A stretch of DNA of 64,000 nucleotides from Bradyrhizobium sp. CB3481 (GTDB taxonomy: Bacteria > Pseudomonadota > Alphaproteobacteria > Rhizobiales > Xanthobacteraceae). The DNA lies in NCBI RefSeq assembly GCF_029714305.1, contig NZ_CP121647.1, positions 2,562,501 through 2,626,500 of the forward strand, read 5' to 3'. Under the pieces are notes generated by a model. It was not told the DNA's origin, searched no databases, and saw only the letters and a program-made list of their open reading frames with translations. The position numbers were made by a program, and so were the translations under genes. This document shows positions 35,959-44,834 of the stretch, in pieces; position 1 is the first letter of the stretch, and every line of letters begins with the position of its first letter.

Positions 35959-36195
35959 ATGATGCGTAAATCTCTCCTCGTCCTCACCTTGTTGTCGCTC
36001 ACGGTTTCGTCGAACGTCGCCTTTGCCCAGCAGCGCGGAACGGCGGAAGAACAGAAGGCATGCACCCGTGACGCGCAGAAGTTCTGCCGTCCGGTACTCG
36101 ATCAGGGCGATTTCACCGTCCTGGCGTGCCTGAAGGAACACCGCTCCAAGATCAGCGCGGCCTGCGACCAGGTTCTGAAGAGCAACGGCCAATAA
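35959..36195 (+). CDS. Small secreted cysteine-rich protein
   Basis: The product has 78 residues with a Sec signal peptide (MRKSLLVLTLLSLTVSSNVA, cleavage after AFA). The mature part of about 54 residues has four cysteines in the pattern C-(x8)-C-(x14)-C-(x11)-C: ACTRDAQKFC, VLACLKEH and AACDQVL. This fits the short bacterial Cys-rich repeat family found in alphaproteobacterial periplasms. Two disulfides are likely. A good ribosome site, gaaggaat, precedes tandem ATG codons at 35959 and 35962. It stands 190 bases upstream of hpnC in the same direction. Function is unknown. Confidence 0.75.
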   Translation: MMRKSLLVLTLLSLTVSSNVAFAQQRGTAEEQKACTRDAQKFCRPVLDQGDFTVLACLKEHRSKISAACDQVLKSNGQ

Positions 36196-36327
36196 GCCGG
36201 TCCAGCGTCCGTTAACCCTTCGCGGACAAGCCTTTTTCGGCTCTATGACGCGCGTCACGGGCGGGGCTAATCAGCCCATATAGCATTGGTTTTGGCTGCG
36301 GATTCCCCTATATGGGGCCCGCACCTC

Positions 36328-36353
36328 GCATGCGCCGAACCAACGGCGCATGC
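36328..36353. promoter_or_regulatory. 10-base perfect dyad in the hpnC leader
   Basis: The sequence gcatgcgccg-aaccaa-cggcgcatgc has perfect arms and lies 31 bases upstream of the hpnC ATG. It could be an operator or an RNA hairpin in the 5' leader of the hpnCDE-shc-hpnG transcript. It has no T-run, so a simple terminator for the upstream gene is less likely. Confidence 0.5.
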
Positions 36354-36384
36354 TGCCAATTCCTGATGATGTAGCCAGTTGTTG

Positions 36385-37263
36385 ATGACCACCGCGAGCG
36401 ACCTGCGATCCGGAAAGACCGACCGCGACGAGAATTTTCCTGTCGCGTCGTGGATCATCCACCCGCGTCACCGGGCGCTGATCCTTTCCTTCTATAATTT
36501 CGTCAGGACGGCGGACGACATCGCCGACCACGCGACGCTTAGCGCGGACGAGAAGCTGCGCTATCTCGACCTGTTCGAGGCGGAACTGCTCGGCAAGGGC
36601 GACACGCAGAAGGAAGCGGTGAGCCTGCGCCGCGCGCTGGCCGAGCGGTCGATGCCGCCGCGCCATGCGCTCGACGTGCTGGTCGCGTTCCGCATGGACG
36701 TCACCAAGCTGCGCTACGAGAACTGGGACGAGGTCATTCACTATTGCCGCTATTCGGCAATGCCGGTCGGGCGCTTCATGCTCGACGTCCACGGCGAGAG
36801 CAACTCGACCTGGGCGGCGTCGGATGCGCTGTGCGCGGGCTTGCAGATCAACAACCATCTGCAGGACTGCGCCAAGGACTACAAAAACCTCAACCGCGTC
36901 TATCTGCCGCGCGATGCGCTGGCCGCGAGCGGCGCCACCGTCGAGATGCTGGGGGAGGCGAAGTCGCAGCCGGCGCTGCTGCAATGTCTCCATGCGCTGG
37001 CGGTGCGCACCGAAACGCTGCTCAACGAGAGCAAGTCGCTCGGCGCCGAGGTGAAGGATTTCCGGCTCGGGCTCGACATTGCGGTGATCCAGGCCTTCGC
37101 CGACAAGATCGTCGGCATGCTCAAGGGGCGCGATCCGCTCAGCGAGCGCGTGCATCTGAGCAAACTCGAACTGCTCGGCCATACCTTCAGGGCCGTGGCG
37201 GGCGAGTTCATCCACCGCTCGGTCGGACGCCGCCCCTCGGCAAAACCGGCGGCCGGCGCATGA
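36385..37263 (+). CDS. hpnC: Hydroxysqualene synthase
   Basis: This 292-residue member of the trans-isoprenyl diphosphate head-to-head synthase family has the two Asp-rich motifs, FVRTADDIADHA near residue 45 and NHLQDCAKDYKNLNRVYLP near residue 155. HpnC converts presqualene diphosphate to hydroxysqualene. The ATG at 36385 is chosen; an in-frame TTG two codons upstream is unlikely. The stop overlaps the start of hpnD by four bases. It opens the tightly packed hopanoid operon, with a dyad in its leader. Confidence 0.93.
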   Translation: MTTASDLRSGKTDRDENFPVASWIIHPRHRALILSFYNFVRTADDIADHATLSADEKLRYLDLFEAELLGKGDTQKEAVSLRRALAERSMPPRHALDVLVAFRMDVTKLRYENWDEVIHYCRYSAMPVGRFMLDVHGESNSTWAASDALCAGLQINNHLQDCAKDYKNLNRVYLPRDALAASGATVEMLGEAKSQPALLQCLHALAVRTETLLNESKSLGAEVKDFRLGLDIAVIQAFADKIVGMLKGRDPLSERVHLSKLELLGHTFRAVAGEFIHRSVGRRPSAKPAAGA

Positions 37264-38099
37264 CGATTCAGACGGCGGCGGCCAACGCAGATTACGGCAC
37301 CACGGCGTCCGGCAGCTCGTTCTATGCCGCGATGCGCATCCTGCCGCGCAGCCAGCGCGAGGCGATGTTCCAGATCTACAGCTTCTGCCGGCAGGTCGAC
37401 GACATCGCCGATTCCGACGGCCCGCGGCCCGACCGGCTGGCGGCGCTGCAGCAATGGCGCGACGATATCAATGCCCTTTATGAGGGCCATCCGCCGCCAC
37501 GCCTGCAGGACTACGCCGCCTCGGTGAAGCGGTTCGGCCTCAAGCGCGAGGATTTCCTTGCCATCGTCGACGGCATGGAGATGGACGTGCCGCAGGATAT
37601 CCGCGCGCCGGATCTTGCTACGCTGGATCTCTACTGCGACCGCGTCGCCAGCGCCGTCGGACGTCTGTCCGTCCGGGTGTTCGGCATGCCCGAGGAAGAC
37701 GGCATCCTGCTCGCCCACCATCTCGGCCGCGCGCTGCAACTGACCAACATCTTGCGCGACATCGACGAAGACGCCGGCCTCGGCCGACTCTATCTGCCGC
37801 GCGAAAGCCTGATGCTCGCCGGCATCACCAGCAACAATCCTCACAAGGTGATCGCCGAACGCGCGCTGCCGAAAGTTTGCCTGCCATTGGCCGAACGGGC
37901 GAAGAAGCATTTTGAAAAGGCCGACGAGATCATGAAGCGCAATTCGCGCCGTGCCGTGCGCGCGCCGCGGATCATGTCTAGATACTATCGCACCATACTG
38001 GATTTGTTGCTGGCGAGGGGCTTTGCCGCCCCACGCGAACCGGTCCGCGTCCATAAGTGGGCGAAGATTGCCATCCTTCTCCGTTACGCGATCATCTGA
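37260..38099 (+). CDS. hpnD: Presqualene diphosphate synthase
   Basis: This 279-residue paralogue of HpnC joins two farnesyl diphosphates to presqualene diphosphate. Asp-rich motifs are FCRQVDDIADSD near residue 42 and TNILRDIDEDAGLGRLYLP near residue 165. The start is the ATG at 37260, inside the hpnC stop (ATGA), and the stop overlaps the hpnE ATG by one base (TGATG). This tight packing argues for equal production of the three squalene enzymes. Confidence 0.94.
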   Translation: MTIQTAAANADYGTTASGSSFYAAMRILPRSQREAMFQIYSFCRQVDDIADSDGPRPDRLAALQQWRDDINALYEGHPPPRLQDYAASVKRFGLKREDFLAIVDGMEMDVPQDIRAPDLATLDLYCDRVASAVGRLSVRVFGMPEEDGILLAHHLGRALQLTNILRDIDEDAGLGRLYLPRESLMLAGITSNNPHKVIAERALPKVCLPLAERAKKHFEKADEIMKRNSRRAVRAPRIMSRYYRTILDLLLARGFAAPREPVRVHKWAKIAILLRYAII

Positions 38100-39352
38100 T
38101 GCAGAAAAATGCTCATATCATAGGCGCCGGTGTTTCCGGCCTCTCGGCCGCCGTGCGGCTCGCCAATGCCGGCTACCTCGTGCACGTCCACGAGGCGACG
38201 CAGCAGGCTGGCGGCCGCTGCCGCTCCTATTTCGACGCGGCCACCAATCTCACCATCGACAACGGCAATCATTTGCTGTTGTCGGGCAACAGCCACGCGA
38301 GGGCCTATGCAAGATCGATCGGGACCGAGGCGGGCCTGGTCGGGCCGAAGCAGGCGCAGTTTCCTTTCGCCGACATCTCGACTGGCCAGCGCTGGCTGCT
38401 CGACCTCGGCGAGGGCAAATTGCCGCTCTGGGTGTTCGACGAGGCGCGCCGCGTCCCCGATACCAAGCTGTCCGATTATCTCGCATTGGCGCCGCTGGTC
38501 TGGGCAGGTGCCGGCAAGCTGGTCGGCGATACGATCCCCTGCAAGGGCACGCTATATGATCGGCTGGTGCAGCCGTTGCTGCTCGCCGCGCTCAATGTCG
38601 ACCCGCCCGAGGGATCGGCGGGCCTTGCCGGCGCGATCGTGCGTGAGACGCTGCTGGCGGGCGGCCAGGCGTGCCGGCCGCTGATTGCGCGCGAGGGTCT
38701 CAGCGCGGTCCTGGTCGAGCCAGCGATCAAGCTGCTGCAGGACAAGGGCGCCTCGATCCAATTCGGCCACGAGCTGCGCGAATTCGCGACCAAGGGCGAG
38801 GGCATCGGCGAACTGAAATTCGGCAGCGAGACGATTGCGCTCGGCGACGGCGACGTCGTGGTGCTCGCGGTGCCGCCGCGCCCGGCAGCGGCGCTGTTGC
38901 CGGGCCTGAAGACGCCGACGAAATTCCGCGCCATCGTCAATGCGCATTTCCGCTACGATCCACCGCGCGATGCCGCGCCCATTCTCGGTGTGGTCGGCGG
39001 CCTCGTGGAATGGCTGTTTGCATTCCCGCAGCGGCTGTCCGTCACCATCAGCAATGGCGACCGCCTCGTCGACATGCCGCGCGAAGAACTCGCGCTGGCG
39101 ATCTGGCGGGACGTCTGCAAGGCGGCAGGCCTGCAGGGTGATCCGCCGTTGCCGCCCTGGCAGATCGTGCGCGAGCGCCGCGCGACGTTCGAGGCGACGC
39201 CGGAGCAGAACGCGCTGCGCCCGGGACCTGTGACATCATTCAAGAACCTGTTTCTCGCCGGCGACTGGACCGATACTGGATTGCCGGCAACCATCGAGGG
39301 ATCGATACGGTCGGGCGACCGCGCTGCCGACCTGATCCTGGCGAGGCCTTGA
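38099..39352 (+). CDS. hpnE: Hydroxysqualene dehydroxylase
   Basis: This 417-residue FAD-dependent amine-oxidase-like protein starts with the dinucleotide-binding IIGAGVSGLSAAVRLANAG and follows with HEATQQAGGRCRSY. Near the C-terminus, NLFLAGDWTDTGLPATIEGS is the second FAD contact. HpnE reductively removes the hydroxyl of hydroxysqualene to give squalene. Its start overlaps the hpnD stop. It precedes shc by 66 bases. Confidence 0.93.
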   Translation: MQKNAHIIGAGVSGLSAAVRLANAGYLVHVHEATQQAGGRCRSYFDAATNLTIDNGNHLLLSGNSHARAYARSIGTEAGLVGPKQAQFPFADISTGQRWLLDLGEGKLPLWVFDEARRVPDTKLSDYLALAPLVWAGAGKLVGDTIPCKGTLYDRLVQPLLLAALNVDPPEGSAGLAGAIVRETLLAGGQACRPLIAREGLSAVLVEPAIKLLQDKGASIQFGHELREFATKGEGIGELKFGSETIALGDGDVVVLAVPPRPAAALLPGLKTPTKFRAIVNAHFRYDPPRDAAPILGVVGGLVEWLFAFPQRLSVTISNGDRLVDMPREELALAIWRDVCKAAGLQGDPPLPPWQIVRERRATFEATPEQNALRPGPVTSFKNLFLAGDWTDTGLPATIEGSIRSGDRAADLILARP

Positions 39353-39418
39353 GGCCTGAGCGGACGTTACGTGACCGGCCTCACGGAGCCGGCGCGCGAA
39401 CAAAGGGATGCTAGCAAT

Positions 39419-41398
39419 ATGCTTTCCATCGACAAGACAATTGCGGGCAATGCCGTCGCGACCGTCGATCCGGTCGCGCTGGAGAAAAGCATCTCCTCGG
39501 CGACCGAAGCGCTGCTCGGCTACCGGCAGTCCGACGGACACTTTGTGTTCGAGCTCGAAGCCGACAGCACCATCCCGGCGGAATATATCCTGCTGCGCCA
39601 TTATCTCGCCGAGCCCGTCGACGCCGAGCTCGAAGCCAAGATCGCCAACTATCTGCGCCGCACGCAAGGCAATCACGGTGGCTGGCCGCTGGTGCACGAT
39701 GGCCCGTTCGACATGAGCGCCAGCGTCAAATCCTATTTCGCGCTGAAGATGATCGGCGATTCCATCGACGCGCCGCACATGGTGCGCGCGCGCGAGGCGA
39801 TCCGTTCGCGCGGCGGCGCGGCCGGCAGCAACGTTTTCACGCGCTTCTTGCTCGCGTTCTACGGCGTGCTGAGTTGGCGCGCGGTGCCGGTGCTGCCGAT
39901 CGAGATCATGCTGCTGCCGATGTGGTCGCCATTTCACATCAACAAGATTTCCTATTGGGCGCGCACCACGATGGTGCCGCTGATGGTGCTGGCGGCGCTG
40001 AAGCCGCTGGCGAAGAATCCGAAGGGCGTCGGCATCGACGAATTGTTCCTGCAGGATCCCAAGACGGTCGGCATGAACAAGAAGGCGCCGCATCAGAGCT
40101 GGGGCTGGTACGCGCTGTTCTCGACGCTCGATAAGGTGCTGCGCGTCGTCGAGCCGCTGTTTCCGAAAAAGCTGCGTCAGCGCGCGATCGACGCCGCGCT
40201 TGCCTTCACCGAGGAGCGGCTGAACGGCGAGGACGGCATGGGCGCGATCTATCCGCCGATGGCCAACATCGTCATGATGTATGACGCACTCGGCAAGGGG
40301 CCGGATTATCCGCCGCGTGCGGTCACCCGCCGCGGTATCGACAAGCTGCTTGTGATCGGTGAGCAGGAGGCCTATTGCCAGCCCTGCGTCTCGCCGGTGT
40401 GGGACACCGCGCTGACCTGCCATGCGCTGGCGGAAACGGGCGGCGAGGATACGCTTGCGAAAATGAAAGCGGGCCTCGACTGGCTGAAGCCGCGGCAGGT
40501 GCTCGACCTCAAGGGGGACTGGGCGGTGAAGGCGCCCGACGTCCGTCCCGGCGGCTGGGCGTTCCAGTACAACAATGCGCATTATCCCGATCTCGACGAT
40601 ACCGCCGTGGTCGTGATGGCGATGGACCGCGCACGCCGGCAGAGCGGCAGCAAGGACTATGATGCGGCCATTGCGCGCGGCCGCGAATGGATCGAGGGGC
40701 TGCAGAGCCGCGACGGCGGCTGGGCCGCGTTCGACGTCAACAATCTGGAATACTATCTCAACAACATCCCGTTCTCCGACCATGGCGCGCTGCTCGATCC
40801 GCCGACCGAGGACGTCACCGCGCGCTGCATCTCGATGCTGGCGCAGCTCGGCGAGAGCGCCGAGACCAGCAAGGCGGTTGCCGACGGCATCGCCTATCTG
40901 CGCCGCACCCAGCTTGCGGAAGGGTCGTGGTACGGCCGCTGGGGTCTCAACTACATCTATGGAACCTGGTCGGTGCTGTGTGCACTAAATGCCGCAGGCG
41001 TCGATCATCAGGATCCGATGATCCGCAAGGCTGTAGACTGGCTGGTGTCTATCCAGAACGTGGACGGCGGCTGGGGCGAGGATGCAGTCAGCTACCGACT
41101 CGACTACAAGGGATACGAGGTTGCGCCGTCGACCTCCTCGCAAACGGCATGGGCCTTGCTTGGTTTGATGGCGGCCGGGGAGGTGGAGAAGCCGGCGGTC
41201 GTGCGCGGGGTGGAGTACCTAAAAACCACACAAACGGAAAAAGGGCTTTGGGATGAGGCCCGTTACACGGCTACAGGCTTTCCGCGGGTGTTTTATTTGC
41301 GTTATCATGGCTACTCGAAATTCTTTCCGCTCTGGGCGCTGGCGCGGTACCGGAATTTGAGAAGCACCAACAGCAGGGTGGTAGGGGTCGGGATGTGA
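39419..41398 (+). CDS. shc: Squalene-hopene cyclase
   Basis: This 659-residue terpene cyclase (also called HpnF) has the catalytic DxDD motif D391-L-D393-D394 in YPDLDDTAVV, which protonates squalene to start cyclisation. Several QW-type repeats are visible: GNHGGWPLV, QSRDGGWAAF, EGSWYGRWG and NVDGGWGED. The ATG at 39419 has aaaggga upstream; an in-frame GTG at 39371 is possible but adds an unrelated tail. The protein should be a monotopic inner-membrane enzyme producing hopene/diploptene. The stop overlaps the GTG start of hpnG. Confidence 0.96.
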   Translation: MLSIDKTIAGNAVATVDPVALEKSISSATEALLGYRQSDGHFVFELEADSTIPAEYILLRHYLAEPVDAELEAKIANYLRRTQGNHGGWPLVHDGPFDMSASVKSYFALKMIGDSIDAPHMVRAREAIRSRGGAAGSNVFTRFLLAFYGVLSWRAVPVLPIEIMLLPMWSPFHINKISYWARTTMVPLMVLAALKPLAKNPKGVGIDELFLQDPKTVGMNKKAPHQSWGWYALFSTLDKVLRVVEPLFPKKLRQRAIDAALAFTEERLNGEDGMGAIYPPMANIVMMYDALGKGPDYPPRAVTRRGIDKLLVIGEQEAYCQPCVSPVWDTALTCHALAETGGEDTLAKMKAGLDWLKPRQVLDLKGDWAVKAPDVRPGGWAFQYNNAHYPDLDDTAVVVMAMDRARRQSGSKDYDAAIARGREWIEGLQSRDGGWAAFDVNNLEYYLNNIPFSDHGALLDPPTEDVTARCISMLAQLGESAETSKAVADGIAYLRRTQLAEGSWYGRWGLNYIYGTWSVLCALNAAGVDHQDPMIRKAVDWLVSIQNVDGGWGEDAVSYRLDYKGYEVAPSTSSQTAWALLGLMAAGEVEKPAVVRGVEYLKTTQTEKGLWDEARYTATGFPRVFYLRYHGYSKFFPLWALARYRNLRSTNSRVVGVGM

Positions 41399-42144
41399 CT
41401 TTGGGGGCGGAGATCGCCGCGGGGGACAATCTGATTGATCGTAGTTCAATCGATCCGCGGCCGGTGTTGATCGTAACAGGTTTGGTGCAGGAAGCCCGCA
41501 TCGCGGCCGGGCCCGGCATGATTGTCATCTGCAGTTCCAGCGATCCGCAGCAATTGCGCGAACTGCTGGCAACGCTGGATTCTACCACTTTCAGGGGTGT
41601 CATTTCGTTCGGCGTCGCCGGCGGACTGGATCCGTCGCTGAAGTCGGGCGACGTGGTGGTGGCGACCGAGGTGCTGGCGGGCGATACGCGTTTCCTCGCC
41701 GGCCTGGCGCTGAACGAGGAACTGATCGCACGTGCGGCGTTGCGTCGCAGGCGCGTGGTGCGCGGCGGCCTCGCTGGCGTCGAGCGGGTGATCGCGGCGA
41801 CCGCCTGTAAGGCTGCGCTCCATTCGGAGACCGGGGCCGCGGCCGTCGACATGGAAAGCCATATTGCCGCGGCCTATGCCGCGGAGGCCGGATTGCCATT
41901 TGCCGCGCTGCGGGTGATCTCCGATCCCGCCAGCCGGGCGCTTCCGGCGATCGCCAAGAGCGCGATTAAGCCGAACGGTGACATCGACCTCCGCAAGGTG
42001 CTGCGCGGCGTGGCACGCAATCCGACTTCGCTGCGCGCGCTGGTCTCGACCGGCATCGATTTCAACCGCGCGCTGCGCTCGCTGCGCGGTTGCCGCGGCT
42101 TCCTGCACGGCGGCGAGAGCGCGCTCGCGGCCGCGGAGATTTGA
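41395..42144 (+). CDS. hpnG: Adenosylhopane nucleosidase/phosphorylase
   Basis: This 249-residue member of the nucleoside phosphorylase superfamily carries the characteristic AAAVDMESHIAA with the base-contacting VDMES and an N-terminal VLIVTGLVQEARIA. HpnG removes adenine from adenosylhopane to give a ribosylhopane or its phosphate. It starts at GTG, overlapping the shc stop by four bases (GTGA). It is the last gene of the plus-strand operon and is followed by a strong bidirectional terminator. Confidence 0.92.
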   Translation: MTLGAEIAAGDNLIDRSSIDPRPVLIVTGLVQEARIAAGPGMIVICSSSDPQQLRELLATLDSTTFRGVISFGVAGGLDPSLKSGDVVVATEVLAGDTRFLAGLALNEELIARAALRRRRVVRGGLAGVERVIAATACKAALHSETGAAAVDMESHIAAAYAAEAGLPFAALRVISDPASRALPAIAKSAIKPNGDIDLRKVLRGVARNPTSLRALVSTGIDFNRALRSLRGCRGFLHGGESALAAAEI

Positions 42145-42178
42145 TCCGCGAAACGGCGACTGGATTTTCAAGGGCGTC

Positions 42179-42232
42179 AAACAAAAAGAAAGGGCCTCGG
42201 TTCATTGCAGAACCGAGGCCCAATTCTTTTTT
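42179..42232. terminator. Bidirectional Rho-independent terminator between hpnG and hpnH
   Basis: The stem gggcctcggtt / aaccgaggccc (42192-42202 and 42211-42221) has an 8-base loop. It is followed on the plus strand by a T-rich run to 42232 and preceded by acaaaaagaaa, which gives a T-run on the minus strand. It ends both convergent hopanoid transcripts. Confidence 0.9.
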
Positions 42233-42244
42233 CCGATATCGCGC

Positions 42245-43405
<1,161 letters not shown>

Positions 43406-43432
43406 TTGAGAGGGTTTCTTTCTGGACTTGGA

Positions 43433-43455
43433 GCCTGGGCTTGGGGAGCCCAGGC
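43433..43455 (-). other. GC-rich hairpin between ispH and hpnH
   Basis: The stem gcctgggct / agcccaggc with loop tgggg lies 18 bases past the ispH stop and 28 bases before hpnH. There is no T-run, so read-through is likely. It may stabilise the ispH mRNA end or set the ispH-to-hpnH expression ratio. Confidence 0.5.
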
Positions 43456-43473
43456 CTGGAATCTTGCAGTGGA

Positions 43474-44403
43474 TCAGCCCGCCGCGGCCAGTTCAGCCGG
43501 AAGCCGGAACTCGATGTTCTCCTCACGGCCGGGAAGCACCGATACCGTCACGGGTCCGATACGTCTCAAAGCCTCGATGACGTCGTCGACCAAAACTTCG
43601 GGCGCCGATGCGCCCGCCGTGATGCCGACGGCCTTTGCACTCTTCAGCCAGTCCGGGTTCAGCTCGCTCCCGTCGGCAATGAGATAACTCGGGACCCCGA
43701 CCTCAGTGCCAATTTCGCGAAGCCTGTTGGAGTTGGAACTATTGGCGGCCCCCACCACGAGGATGACGTCCACCAGTTTGCTGAGATCCCTTACCGCAGA
43801 TTGGCGGTTCTGTGTCGCATAGCAGATATCCCGGATGTCGGGGCCTTGAATATCTGTAAATTTGGCCTGAAGGGCCGCGATTATGTCCTTTGTGTCGTCC
43901 ACGCTCAGGGTGGTCTGGGTGATATAGGCCACCGGCGCATCCGTGGGCAGCGCCAGGGCCGCCACGTCGTCGACGCTCTGGACCAGCAGGACCGGGCCGG
44001 GAACCTGACCCATGGTTCCCTCGACCTCGGGATGGCCGGCATGCCCGATCAGGACCAGGGTACGGCCCTTGGACATGTACCGTTTACCCTGATTGTGGAC
44101 CTTGGTGACCAGCGGGCAGGTGGCATTGAGGACCGGCAAGCCGCGGGCGGCCGCCTCTTCCTCGACGCTGCGGGCGACGCCATGGGCACTGAATACGGTG
44201 ACCGCCTGGGGCGGAACTTCCGACAGGTCCTCGACGAAGATCGCGCCCTTGGCCTTCAGGCTTTCGACCACGTATTTGTTATGCACGATCTCATGCCGGA
44301 CATAGACCGGCGGACCGTACTTCTCGAGCGCACGCTCAACGATTTCGATGGCACGCACGACGCCCGCACAAAATCCGCGGGGCTGCGCTAAATACACTTC
44401 CAT
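43474..44403 (-). CDS. ispH: 4-hydroxy-3-methylbut-2-enyl diphosphate reductase
   Basis: This 309-residue protein (IspH/LytB) catalyses the last step of the MEP pathway, giving isopentenyl and dimethylallyl diphosphate. The three iron-sulfur cysteines are C12 (GFCAGV), C96 (NATCPLVTK) and C194 ([10 protein letters not shown]), with the conserved [12 protein letters not shown] block. The ATG at 44403 is used because it puts [15 protein letters not shown] at the N-terminus as in known IspH. Placement upstream of hpnH couples isoprenoid precursor supply with hopanoid side-chain formation. Confidence 0.95.
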   Translation of the reverse strand: MEVYLAQPRGFCAGVVRAIEIVERALEKYGPPVYVRHEIVHNKYVVESLKAKGAIFVEDLSEVPPQAVTVFSAHGVARSVEEEAAARGLPVLNATCPLVTKVHNQGKRYMSKGRTLVLIGHAGHPEVEGTMGQVPGPVLLVQSVDDVAALALPTDAPVAYITQTTLSVDDTKDIIAALQAKFTDIQGPDIRDICYATQNRQSAVRDLSKLVDVILVVGAANSSNSNRLREIGTEVGVPSYLIADGSELNPDWLKSAKAVGITAGASAPEVLVDDVIEALRRIGPVTVSVLPGREENIEFRLPAELAAAG

Positions 44404-44834
44404 GGGATGTCCATTACGCAAGTTGCACCAGGTCCTGAATTCGCAAATTCACCCGAAGGTCTCCGTGCGGCCGGTCACACCGGATATTTGCAATATCCGC
44501 ACCACGACCGGAACCCGTAGGTAGATGGAAGCGCAGGTCTATGTGTCAAAAATCGTGCAGATAGAAAAGGGCGGATCGCGCAATGGTTACCAAGTAATTG
44601 GTAACTAAATACCAAAAAATGCTCTTTCGGAAGCGGTGGTTCCTCACCGGTTCGTCACTTTATCGCCCACTGGAAAGGGCTATACCGGCGCCTGAACTTC
44701 CGGTGGCAGTCGGTTCTGCCGATTTGCTTGCACCGGCTGGGAAGTCGCCAAAACAACATTAGATCGGCTGCGGGAACTCCGCTAGACAGCGGGCGTTTTC
44801 GCCCAGCTCTCCTTGAGATTTAGAAAGAAACGAA
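44404..44834. promoter_or_regulatory. ispH-hpnN divergent control region with a 20-base dyad
   Basis: These 431 bases lie between divergent ispH and hpnN. At 44586-44605 a perfect dyad, gttaccaa-gtaa-ttggtaac, stands out in an AT-richer stretch. It is about 180 bases from ispH and 230 bases from hpnN. It has the look of an operator for a dimeric regulator. No gene is supported in this gap. Confidence 0.5.
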
